Assembly: GCA_964547725.1 (NCBI GenBank)
Contig: CAZJOO010000010.1
Location: 1-17,604, forward strand
Length of the DNA stretch: 17,604 nt
From: JAAZMU01 sp964547725
Lineage (GTDB): Bacteria; Patescibacteriota; Minisyncoccia; Minisyncoccales; Minisyncoccaceae
Reading direction: 5' to 3'
Below are positions 6,129-13,459 of this stretch, in pieces; the stretch's first letter is position 1; each line of letters opens with the position of its first letter. A program made the position numbers and the translations under genes. A model generated the notes under the pieces. The model worked only from the letters and a program-made list of their open reading frames with translations, was not told where the DNA came from and ran no database searches.

Positions 6129-7605
6129 GTTTTTGAGAAAGAATCTCTCTTGCTTTGTCTGGATTAATCTTTCCTTTTGATTTAGCCATTATCTGTCCTA
6201 TTAAAAATTGGAAGCTAGCCGTCTTCCCTTTTTTGTAATCTTCAACAGCTTCTTTGTTGTTTTCTATAACTTCTTCAATCATTTTGTCAATCTCCTCCCC
6301 GTCATCCATCTGCTCTAGCCCCCTGTCTTGAACAACATGAGAAGGGTCTTTTCCTAATTCAAACATATCTTTCAAAACAACTTTTGCAATCTTGCTATTA
6401 ATTTCACCTTTGTGAATCATAACGATAAATTCAGCAAAATTTTCTGGATTAATGTTTTTACTAAAATCAATAACCTTTCCTCCTGATAATCCAATCAAAT
6501 CAGAAGTTAAATAATTACTAGCTAGTCTAAACAAGTCCAAGCTCTTACTTTCATCAACCCCCTTATCAATCATCCAATTAGAAATTTCTGTGGCTATCTT
6601 TTCAAAATATTTACCAAAATCTTTATTTTCAATAAAAATCTCTAAAATCTTTAAATCATTTATCCCATATTCAGCTTCAATTCGAGCTCTTTTATTTTGA
6701 GGAAGTTCTGGAATTTCACTCTTTAGAGAAGCTATTCTTTCAGGAGTAATTTCAAGAGGTGGTAAGTCTGGCTCAGGGAAATATCTATACTCGTCACTAT
6801 CTTCCTTTGATCTCTGACTTAAAGTTTCCTGTTTTGATTCATTCCATCCTCTAGTTTCTTGAACTACTTTTTCTCCTTTATCTAATATCTTTGCTTGTCT
6901 TTCTATTTCAAATAAAATAGATTTTTCTACCGCCTTAAAAGAATTCAAATTCTTAACTTCAACTTTTGTTCCAAGTTCTTCTGCTCCTTTTTCTTTAAGA
7001 GATAAATTAACTTCAATTCTCATTTCCCCCTTTTCCATATTAGCATTAGAAACACCTAAATATTTAGCAATTAGTTGAAGGTCTTTTGCAAAATTAATCA
7101 CTTCTACGGATGACTTAAAATCAGGTTCAGTAACAAGTTCTATTAAAGCAACTCCTGCTCGATTATAATCAACGAGAGAAGAAGTAACGTCGTTAGTGTG
7201 AGCCAACCTTCCTGCATCCTCTTCTTGATGAATCCTGTTAATCCTCATTAGCTTTAAGCCTTTTTCCGCTCTAACAGATAAATATCCGTCCCTACAAACT
7301 GGATAATCAAATTGAGATATCTGATAACCTTTTGGAAGGTCTGGGTAAAAATAGTTTTTTCTATCAAATTTTGTATAAGGAGAAATTTTGGCATCTAAAG
7401 CTAATCCTAATTTAATGATATTATCAATCGCTTTTTGGTTTATAACCGGAAGAGTTCCTGGATGCCCCATACAAACAGGACAAACATTTTGATTTGGCCT
7501 CCTTTCGTCTGGATCATTCAAACAAGAACAAAACATCTTACTTTTTGTATTTGATTCTAAATGTATTTCAAGTCCAATAACAACATCGTATTTATTATTT
7601 TCCAT
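6112..7605 (-). CDS. gatB: Asp-tRNA(Asn)/Glu-tRNA(Gln) amidotransferase subunit B
   Basis: GatB is the kinase/transamidase subunit of GatCAB, which makes Gln-tRNA(Gln) and/or Asn-tRNA(Asn) from misacylated tRNA. Family motifs are VVIGLEIHLESNTKSKMFC, four zinc-type cysteines (Cys26, Cys28, Cys42, Cys45, the last pair in CPVCMGHPGTLPVIN), DYNRAGVALIELVTEPDF and EYRYFPEPDLPP. The C-terminal helical region and YqeY-like tail (FQFLIGQIMAKSKGKINP) bind tRNA. The 497 residues are full length. gatA and gatC are not in the window. Its ATG overlaps the deoC stop by 11 bases (ATGGAAAATAA). Confidence 0.97.
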   Translation of the reverse strand: MENNKYDVVIGLEIHLESNTKSKMFCSCLNDPDERRPNQNVCPVCMGHPGTLPVINQKAIDNIIKLGLALDAKISPYTKFDRKNYFYPDLPKGYQISQFDYPVCRDGYLSVRAEKGLKLMRINRIHQEEDAGRLAHTNDVTSSLVDYNRAGVALIELVTEPDFKSSVEVINFAKDLQLIAKYLGVSNANMEKGEMRIEVNLSLKEKGAEELGTKVEVKNLNSFKAVEKSILFEIERQAKILDKGEKVVQETRGWNESKQETLSQRSKEDSDEYRYFPEPDLPPLEITPERIASLKSEIPELPQNKRARIEAEYGINDLKILEIFIENKDFGKYFEKIATEISNWMIDKGVDESKSLDLFRLASNYLTSDLIGLSGGKVIDFSKNINPENFAEFIVMIHKGEINSKIAKVVLKDMFELGKDPSHVVQDRGLEQMDDGEEIDKMIEEVIENNKEAVEDYKKGKTASFQFLIGQIMAKSKGKINPDKAREILSQKLENIQ

Positions 7606-8254
7606 AAGCTTTCATAATTTTAACTCCAGAGCTTGTTCCAATAATGTCAGCCCCTGCTTTTATTATCATCTTAACATCATCTAATGTTTTAATATTTCCA
7701 GAGGCTTTAATTAAAAGCCCTTCTGCATTTTTTCTCATTATTTTTAAATGCCTTGCTTTCTCAATCATTTCTCTATTTTCTAAAGGATCTTTTCCTGTAG
7801 CAGTTTTAACACAGAAAGCTCCTGATTGCTTGACTAACTCTGAAACCTTAGCAATTTCTTCGTCTGTTAAATATCCACTTCCAATGATAACCTTAAGGTG
7901 TCCAATTTTAGCTAAACCTTTCAAGTCTTTTAGAACCTTAGCCCATTTTTCATGCTTAACATCAGAAATATTAACAACAACATCTAAATCATCAGCTCCA
8001 TCCTTAACGGCTTGTTTACATAAAGAAACTCTTTGTTTATGTTCAGAATCTCCAATTGGGTCATCAATTAATACTACAACTTTAATATCAGTATCTTTCA
8101 ATTCTTTTTTAGTTAATTTAACCCATTTTGGATTAACACAAACACCTCTAAACTTATATTCCTTTGCTTCCGCACAAACCTTAAGAATATCTTCTTTTTT
8201 AACCTCCTTTCCTATTTTTGTATGATCTATATATTGATTGATTTCTTTTTTCAT
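7595..8254 (-). CDS. deoC: Deoxyribose-phosphate aldolase
   Basis: DERA cleaves 2-deoxyribose-5-phosphate to acetaldehyde and glyceraldehyde-3-phosphate, linking deoxynucleoside salvage to glycolysis. The 219-residue (beta/alpha)8 barrel keeps the catalytic set: Asp91 in LDVVVN, the Schiff-base Lys121 in LKVIIG, and Lys150 in CVKTATG, plus the N-terminal IDHT and the phosphate-binding GTSSG near the C-terminus. The usual Glu after LKVII is Gly here. It shares ATGA with the tmk stop and overlaps gatB by 11 bases. In a reduced genome it could feed deoxyribose carbon into lower glycolysis or run in reverse; the sequence does not decide. Confidence 0.95.
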   Translation of the reverse strand: MKKEINQYIDHTKIGKEVKKEDILKVCAEAKEYKFRGVCVNPKWVKLTKKELKDTDIKVVVLIDDPIGDSEHKQRVSLCKQAVKDGADDLDVVVNISDVKHEKWAKVLKDLKGLAKIGHLKVIIGSGYLTDEEIAKVSELVKQSGAFCVKTATGKDPLENREMIEKARHLKIMRKNAEGLLIKASGNIKTLDDVKMIIKAGADIIGTSSGVKIMKAYGK

Positions 8255-8865
8255 ATTAACTCTATTTTACTTTTTATTTCTTCAAAAACTTCATTAATTG
8301 ATTTTTCTCCATCTATTATTTCCCATTTACAAAATATTTGTTCTTGAGCAACCTTTAGATATTGATTGCGAATACTATCCATAAAAATTAGGTTGCTTTC
8401 ATTCCTATCTAAATTAACAAAACCTTCTTTTTCCTTTGATTTTCTTCTTTGTGATTCTTCTGCTGAAATATCAAGCAAGAAACAAGCATCAGGGACAGGA
8501 AGTTTAAAAATATCGTCTAGATTTAGTATATCACGAATACTCTTCCCCGCCAAACTTTGAAAAGCAATAGTAGAAGTAAAATACCTATCAGTAATAACAT
8601 ACTTACCTTCGCTCAAAGCTTTAGAAATAGCTGGTTTGGACTGAAGAATGTCTGCATAGTAAACTAGAAGCTCAACATCTTTTTCATCAAAGATAATTCT
8701 TTTATGCAAAAACTCATCAACAATTTGACCTAATTTGGTTTCGTAGCAAGGAAACGATAAGAATAAAATATTATCCTCCCCGAAATATTTTTTAAGAAGA
8801 TTTGTTTGAGTTTCGCCTCCGCAGCCATCAATACCCTCTATAACTATAAATTTTCCGTTTTTCAT
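8251..8865 (-). CDS. tmk: Thymidylate kinase-like protein with altered P-loop
   Basis: The 204-residue length, the N-terminal FIVIEGIDG, the DR motif in VITDRYFTSTIAFQ, the LDISAEESQRRK region and the neighbouring dcd all fit dTMP kinase, which makes dTDP from dTMP. The Walker A segment, however, is GIDGCGGETQ (residues 11-20) where active enzymes have GxxGxGK(S/T)TQ. The invariant Lys is Gly17 and the next Ser/Thr is Glu18. The codons are unambiguous and the frame is otherwise intact, so this is a real substitution in the given sequence. It could be a divergent kinase using another basic residue, or a protein with a changed role. It stops with TGA overlapping deoC, and 29 bases separate it from dcd. 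Confidence 0.82.
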   Translation of the reverse strand: MKNGKFIVIEGIDGCGGETQTNLLKKYFGEDNILFLSFPCYETKLGQIVDEFLHKRIIFDEKDVELLVYYADILQSKPAISKALSEGKYVITDRYFTSTIAFQSLAGKSIRDILNLDDIFKLPVPDACFLLDISAEESQRRKSKEKEGFVNLDRNESNLIFMDSIRNQYLKVAQEQIFCKWEIIDGEKSINEVFEEIKSKIELI

Positions 8866-8894
8866 AATTATTTTCTATTTAAAAACAGGAAATG

Positions 8895-9464
8895 TTAATC
8901 CCCTGTCTCTAATCTACTTTCTTGAGGATGACTTTGCATCGTATACTTTGCCCCCACTTTTTTGTAATACGGATTAGTTGTTGGAGTTTTTAATTCTTGA
9001 AAAACCAACTGACATATTCTTGTTCCTGGATAAAGAAGGACTGGCATCATTCCTATATTTTCCATTTCTAAAACAATTTTACCCCTAAATCCTGGATCAA
9101 TATGCCCAGCAGTTGAATGAATAACAATCCCTAATCTTCCTAAACTTGACCTGCCGTCTATTCTAGCAGCAATGCTATCAGGAAGCCAAACTTCTTCAAG
9201 AGTAATTCCTAAAACAAAATCTGTAGGATGAAAAACAAAAGGTTCATCATCCCTTAAGGTAACTAATCTAGTAGTACCATTAGTAGCATCTGGGTCTCTA
9301 GTATCAATAAAAGGCTTAGCGCTGTGTTCAAAAATTTTAAACTCATTGCCAAGCCTTAAATCAAAAGAAGCAGAACCTAACTGCTTCTCCATGTTAGGCT
9401 CTGGAATAATTTGAATCTTTTTTGCGTCTATATATTCTTTTATATCTACGTTTGATAGAATCAT
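8895..9464 (-). CDS. dcd: dCTP deaminase
   Basis: Dcd turns dCTP into dUTP, the first step from cytidine deoxynucleotides to dTTP. The 189-residue protein carries the trimer-fold signatures GSASFDLRLGN, RIDGRSSLGRLG (102-112) and STAGHIDPGFRGKIVLEMEN (117-136), with the catalytic Glu at 133. Some relatives also hydrolyse dUTP to dUMP in the same site; no separate dut is in the window, so a bifunctional enzyme is possible but not shown. Its ATG shares one base with the rplK stop (TAATG), which places it where rplA usually follows rplK. With tmk and deoC it forms a short deoxynucleotide block inside a translation operon. Confidence 0.95.
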   Translation of the reverse strand: MILSNVDIKEYIDAKKIQIIPEPNMEKQLGSASFDLRLGNEFKIFEHSAKPFIDTRDPDATNGTTRLVTLRDDEPFVFHPTDFVLGITLEEVWLPDSIAARIDGRSSLGRLGIVIHSTAGHIDPGFRGKIVLEMENIGMMPVLLYPGTRICQLVFQELKTPTTNPYYKKVGAKYTMQSHPQESRLETGD

Positions 9465-9889
9465 TAGTCAATAATTTCAATACCAATTGATTTTGCTGAT
9501 CCTCCAAGAATCTTTAAAGCAGCTTCCATATCGTTTGCGTTCAAATCTTTCATTTTTCTTTCAGCAATTTCAGTCAATTGTGCTTTTGTCATTTTACCAA
9601 CTTTTTTCTTATTTGCCTCTGAAGATCCTTTCTCTAAACCTAAAGCCTTCTTAATCAATTGAGATGCTGGAGGTTCTTTTAGTATAAAAGTATAGCTCTT
9701 GTCTTCGTAAACAGTAATCACTACTGGTATTTTAAAACCAGCGTTTTGTTGTGTTTCAGCATTAAATTTTTGACAGAATTCAGACATGTTAATCCCTGTT
9801 GGCGCCAATGCTGGTCCTACTGGAGGTGCTGGATTTGCCTTTCCTGCTGCTATATGTAATTTTACAATCTTTTTTATTTTTTTTGCCAT
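9464..9889 (-). CDS. rplK: 50S ribosomal protein L11
   Basis: uL11 forms the base of the GTPase-associated centre with 23S rRNA. All 141 residues fit: the N-terminal domain with KLHIAAGKANPAPPVGPALA and the MSEFCQKFN helix, PVVITVYEDKSYTFILKEPPAS, and the rRNA-binding C-terminal domain ending LKILGGSAKSIGIEI. The usual PALG(Q) turn is PALAPTG here. One base separates it from nusG. rplA, its near-universal partner, does not follow. L11 normally contacts domain 1 of release factors, the part missing from prfA in this window. Confidence 0.98.
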   Translation of the reverse strand: MAKKIKKIVKLHIAAGKANPAPPVGPALAPTGINMSEFCQKFNAETQQNAGFKIPVVITVYEDKSYTFILKEPPASQLIKKALGLEKGSSEANKKKVGKMTKAQLTEIAERKMKDLNANDMEAALKILGGSAKSIGIEIID

Positions 9890-9890
9890 A

Positions 9891-10436
9891 TTATATTTTA
9901 TTTATCTGAAGAGAGTCTAATTCAAGTGGTGTATCTCTTCCAAACATATTAATTAACACCTTAACCTTTCCTTTTTCTTTGTCTATTCCGGAAACCCTTC
10001 CGTCGAAATCTTTAAATGGTCCATCAATAATTTTAACCGCGTCTCCTTTTTTGAAATCAACATTAAATTCCGGTTCATCTGCATTCATTCTTTTCTTCAA
10101 AGCAGCAATTTCTTCTTCTGATACAGGAAGTGGAACTGTTCCAGATCCAACAAAACCAGTAACGTTTGGAGTGTTTCTTACAACATACCAAGAATCATCA
10201 GTAACAACCATTTCCACAAGAACATACCCTGGATATATCTTTTCTTCGATAGTCTTTTTCTTTCCGTTCTTAATTTTAATCTTCTTTTCCTTAGGAACAA
10301 TTATGTTAAAAATCTTATCGTCCATAGAAAGAGATTCTATTCTCTGCTTTAATCCTTTAGCAACTGCGTCTTCATAGCCAGAATAAGTATGAAGAACGTA
10401 CCACCTTCTTTCATTTGTTGTCTGTTGTTTTGACAT
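9891..10436 (-). CDS. nusG: Transcription termination/antitermination protein NusG
   Basis: NusG bridges the RNA polymerase clamp and couples transcription to the ribosome or Rho. The 181-residue protein has the NGN domain (WYVLHTYSGYEDAVAKGLKQ, KIYPGYVLVEMVVTDDSWY, VRNTPNVTGFVG) and a C-terminal KOW domain (FKKGDAVKIIDGPFKDFDG, then KVLINMFGRDTPLELD). Between them is the usual linker near 125-135. It has normal length and follows secE by 6 bases, the classic secE-nusG-rplK order. Confidence 0.98.
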   Translation of the reverse strand: MSKQQTTNERRWYVLHTYSGYEDAVAKGLKQRIESLSMDDKIFNIIVPKEKKIKIKNGKKKTIEEKIYPGYVLVEMVVTDDSWYVVRNTPNVTGFVGSGTVPLPVSEEEIAALKKRMNADEPEFNVDFKKGDAVKIIDGPFKDFDGRVSGIDKEKGKVKVLINMFGRDTPLELDSLQINKI

Positions 10437-10442
10437 AAAATA

Positions 10443-10628
10443 TTATTTAATAAAATAAGTTTCTAATAGGTATATATAAAGAATATCAAGCAATCCTAAA
10501 ATAGCTGCTACGACAAGAGAAAATATTAAAACATTAACAACATTTTTAATAAGTTCTTGTTTGGTAGGCCATGTTACTTTCTTTACCTCCCTGAAAACAT
10601 CTTGTATGAAATTTCCTTTATTATTCAT
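10443..10628 (-). CDS. secE: Preprotein translocase subunit SecE
   Basis: SecE clamps and stabilises the SecY channel. The 61-residue single-span form shows the amphipathic signature REVKKVTWPTKQEL (residues 14-27) and one membrane helix at about 32-55. E. coli SecE has two additional N-terminal helices, but most bacteria have this short form. A near-consensus promoter ends 6 bases before the ATG, suggesting a leaderless mRNA. The next upstream gene is the LamG prepilin ending at 10660. Confidence 0.96.
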   Translation of the reverse strand: MNNKGNFIQDVFREVKKVTWPTKQELIKNVVNVLIFSLVVAAILGLLDILYIYLLETYFIK

Positions 10629-10634
10629 AGAATC

Positions 10635-10663
10635 ACAATAACAAAAAGGTCAAGAATTGTCAA
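10635..10663 (-). promoter_or_regulatory. Near-consensus promoter for the secE operon, leaderless type
   Basis: On the minus strand a perfect TTGACA (10663-10658) spans the prepilin stop codon, then 17 bases, then TATTGT (10640-10635). Only 6 bases lie between the -10 box and the secE ATG (10628), so the transcript should begin at or next to the A of ATG. Confidence 0.7.
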
Positions 10664-11541
10664 TTTTTAGCTAGCAGCTCAACCTTTTCATTATACTCCT
10701 CTTTCGAAATTAAATTTTTAGCTAGCATAGAATCTAATCCTGCGACATATTGTTGTTTTATTTGAGAAGAAGTTAATCCTTTGTCATATATACGAATACT
10801 ATCCAAACTTCCATTTAAAAAATTACTTGCGTTGCCATAGCCGCCTATTTTTAACCTATTTCCAGAAGCAACATCCATTCCGGTTGCAAAAACAGGACTC
10901 CCGTCTAATTTTCCATCCAAATAAAAATTCGCCATTTTATTTGATTTGGTATATATGAAGACGATATGATGCCAATCATTAGAAGACATGACTGTATTGG
11001 CATTAATGCTAATATCTGCTCCGTTACTTTTAATATACAATCTCTGCATCCCACTTGAAACAAAATAAATCCATGGTGTCCACACCGACATAATACTATT
11101 AGTTCTTGCTATAACATTGATTTTCGCCCATGTTTCAACCGTCATAGAATCTCCCAGGGCCACGTCTAAACTAGAACCACCATTTCCACAAGTTATATAT
11201 GAAAGACTATCGAACTTTAAACATTTTCCCGAAACACAATCTTCCTCCTCAACAATTGGATTACCGTATATCGTAATGTTGTCATTGTTCCCTCCCCAAC
11301 TATCCTGAAGATCTAAATTGGTAACTTTTGATCCAGCTAATGTGGGTCCATCAAAAGTCCATTCAGAAATCAAATCATACCCTAATTGAGTTTGAGTCGT
11401 TGTTGCAAAAGCCTGTGCTTTAGCAAGCCTTGCCTTATCTGTTGAGCCAGAAGTAGAAATCAAAATTACACCAGAAAGAATGCCAATAATGGCAACAACC
11501 ACAAGCATCTCAACCAATGTAAATGATTTTTTGTTATTCAT
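10660..11541 (-). CDS. Second prepilin-like LamG protein, paralogue of 1789-2673
   Basis: A 293-residue prepilin-type protein. The leader MNNKKS precedes FTLVEMLVVVAIIGILSG with Glu at +5, again with Ser at -1. Residues 40-70 (DKARLAKAQAF, DLISEWTFDGP) closely match the first paralogue. The LamG-like region runs from ~58 to ~258 (CLKFDSLSYITCG, SMTVETWAKI, WHHIVFIYTK, FYLDGK, GSLDSIRIYDKG), and the tail SSQIKQQYVAGLDSMLAK then ISKEEYNEKVELL repeats the helical end. Its middle has diverged far more than its ends, suggesting a different ligand. The start is 3 bases after the gyrB stop, so it is likely read with pheST-gyrB. No terminator separates it from secE. Confidence 0.9.
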   Translation of the reverse strand: MNNKKSFTLVEMLVVVAIIGILSGVILISTSGSTDKARLAKAQAFATTTQTQLGYDLISEWTFDGPTLAGSKVTNLDLQDSWGGNNDNITIYGNPIVEEEDCVSGKCLKFDSLSYITCGNGGSSLDVALGDSMTVETWAKINVIARTNSIMSVWTPWIYFVSSGMQRLYIKSNGADISINANTVMSSNDWHHIVFIYTKSNKMANFYLDGKLDGSPVFATGMDVASGNRLKIGGYGNASNFLNGSLDSIRIYDKGLTSSQIKQQYVAGLDSMLAKNLISKEEYNEKVELLAKN

Positions 11542-11544
11542 AAA

Positions 11545-13455
11545 TTATATATCTAAATTTTGAACATCTTTAGCTGACAATTGAATGAATCTCTTTCTTG
11601 GAGCAACTTCTTTTCCCATAAGACAATCAAATATTTTATCTGCTTCTTGGGCGTCTTCAATATCAACCCTAACAAGAATTCTTCTTGCTGGATCCATGGT
11701 TGTTTCCCAAAGCTGTTCAGGGTTCATCTCTCCCAAACCTTTATATCTCTGTATGGAATATTTCTGAGTTTTTATTTTTTTAAACAATTCCACCTTTTCT
11801 TCTTCTGAATAAGCATAATGAATTTCTTTTCCAGCCGTAATCTTATATAATGGTGGCTGAGCAATGTATAAATATCCTTTTTCAATGATTTCCCTAAAGT
11901 ATCTAAAGAACAAGGTAAGAATAAGAGTGGCAATATGGTTTCCGTCAGAATCCGCATCACACATAACAATAATTCTATGATATCTTAACTTTTCAATATT
12001 AAAGTCTTCTGCCACTGCGGTTCCCATAGCAATAATTAAATTCTTAATTTCCACAGAAGCAAGCATCTTGTCAATTCTCACTCTCTCCACATTCAAAATC
12101 TTACCTCTAAGCGGTAAAATAGCTTGGAATCTTCTGTCTCTAGCTTGCCTACTAGAACCTCCCGCTGATTCTCCCTCCACTAAATATATTTCTGATTCTT
12201 CTGGCTTCTTTGAAGTACAGTCAGATAATTTTCCAGGAAGAGCAAGTCCTTCTAAGATTCCTTTTCTAAGAACAGTTTCTCTAGCAGCTCTAGCAGCTTG
12301 TCTAGCTTTTGCCGAAAGCATACATTTTTCAATAATGACCTTTGTGTCTTGAGCATATTTATCTAAGAAATCAGTAAGAGCTTCTGCTGTTACAGAATCT
12401 ACAGCTGTTCTAGCTTCAGGGTTTCCTAACTTTCCTTTAGTCTGACCTTCAAACTGTGGGTCTTCAATCTTAATAGAAACAATGGCAACAATACCTTCTC
12501 TAATATCATCTCCAGTAAGCTTGTCCTTTTCTTTAAGAATACCACTCTTCCTAGCATAATCAGTAACAAGTCTAGTCAAAGCAGTCCTAAATCCAGTCAA
12601 ATGCATTCCCCCCTCTATTGTGTAGATGTTATTAGTAAAACTTTGTTCGTTAGGTTCAATGTCATCTATGTATTGAAAAGCAACTTCTACATAAACACCA
12701 TCCTTTTCTTTAGCAACGTAAAAAGGATTAGGATTCATAGTCTTAATATCTCCAACCAAATAGTTTAAATATGATTTAATTCCTCCGTCAAAATAGAAAT
12801 GATATTCAAAAGGTTTCTCTTCTTCCCTTAAGTCATAAAAATCTATTGTTACTCCTTTTGTTAAATAGGCTTGTTGTCTTAAATGATCAATAATGGTTTT
12901 TCTATTAAAAACTATTTCCTTAAATATTGATACGTCTGGTTTGAAAGTAATAGAAGTGCCGTGCTCTTTTGTGTCTCCAATCCTTCTAACAGCATATTGT
13001 GGCTTGGCAGTGTCATATTCTTGTTCATAAACTCCTCCGTCTTTTCTTACCTCAGCTTTTAAATAAGTAGACAAGGCACAAACAACAGAAACTCCAACTC
13101 CGTGAAGTCCTCCTGAAATTTTGTAAGCTCCTCCCCCGAATTTTCCTCCAGCATGAAGGGTTGTTAAAATAGTCTCTAGTGCTGATTTCTTTGACTTTTC
13201 ATGCATATCTACCGGAATACCTCTTCCGTTATCATCAACTCTTACCATGTCTCCAGGAAGAAGAGTAACCGTAATGTGGTCACAAAATCCTCCTATAGCC
13301 TCATCTAAAGAGTTATCAACAACCTCGTAAACTAAGTGATGCAATCCTTGTGGTCCAGTGGAACCAATATACATACCAGGTCTTTTTCTAACCGGGTCAA
13401 GTCCCTCTAAAATTTGTATCGAACTGGCTGAATATGAGTTGTCTTTTGTAGTCAT
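11545..13455 (-). CDS. gyrB: DNA gyrase subunit B
   Basis: GyrB supplies the ATPase and part of the cleavage core of gyrase, which introduces negative supercoils with GyrA. In order: the GHKL ATPase (YEVVDNSLDEAIGG with Glu44 and Asn48, DDNGRGIPVD near 74-83, GGLHGVGVSVV near 115), the transducer domain, the TOPRIM domain (VEGESAGGSSRQARDR near 425, then the acidic cluster CDADSDGNHI), and the C-terminal RYKGLGEMNPEQLWETTMDP that marks GyrB/ParE. The 636-residue length is the common short form without the ~165-residue insert of E. coli. GyrB is preferred to ParE from the MNPEQLWETTMDP tail. gyrA is not in the window. Confidence 0.95.
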   Translation of the reverse strand: MTTKDNSYSASSIQILEGLDPVRKRPGMYIGSTGPQGLHHLVYEVVDNSLDEAIGGFCDHITVTLLPGDMVRVDDNGRGIPVDMHEKSKKSALETILTTLHAGGKFGGGAYKISGGLHGVGVSVVCALSTYLKAEVRKDGGVYEQEYDTAKPQYAVRRIGDTKEHGTSITFKPDVSIFKEIVFNRKTIIDHLRQQAYLTKGVTIDFYDLREEEKPFEYHFYFDGGIKSYLNYLVGDIKTMNPNPFYVAKEKDGVYVEVAFQYIDDIEPNEQSFTNNIYTIEGGMHLTGFRTALTRLVTDYARKSGILKEKDKLTGDDIREGIVAIVSIKIEDPQFEGQTKGKLGNPEARTAVDSVTAEALTDFLDKYAQDTKVIIEKCMLSAKARQAARAARETVLRKGILEGLALPGKLSDCTSKKPEESEIYLVEGESAGGSSRQARDRRFQAILPLRGKILNVERVRIDKMLASVEIKNLIIAMGTAVAEDFNIEKLRYHRIIVMCDADSDGNHIATLILTLFFRYFREIIEKGYLYIAQPPLYKITAGKEIHYAYSEEEKVELFKKIKTQKYSIQRYKGLGEMNPEQLWETTMDPARRILVRVDIEDAQEADKIFDCLMGKEVAPRKRFIQLSAKDVQNLDI

Positions 13456-13459
13456 ATGT

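Noticed and set aside
7644..8225. Long plus-strand open frame antisense to deoC (193 codons)
   Set aside because: It mirrors the deoC codons, has Ser/Leu-rich composition typical of antisense frames and no family motif, while deoC has all catalytic residues.
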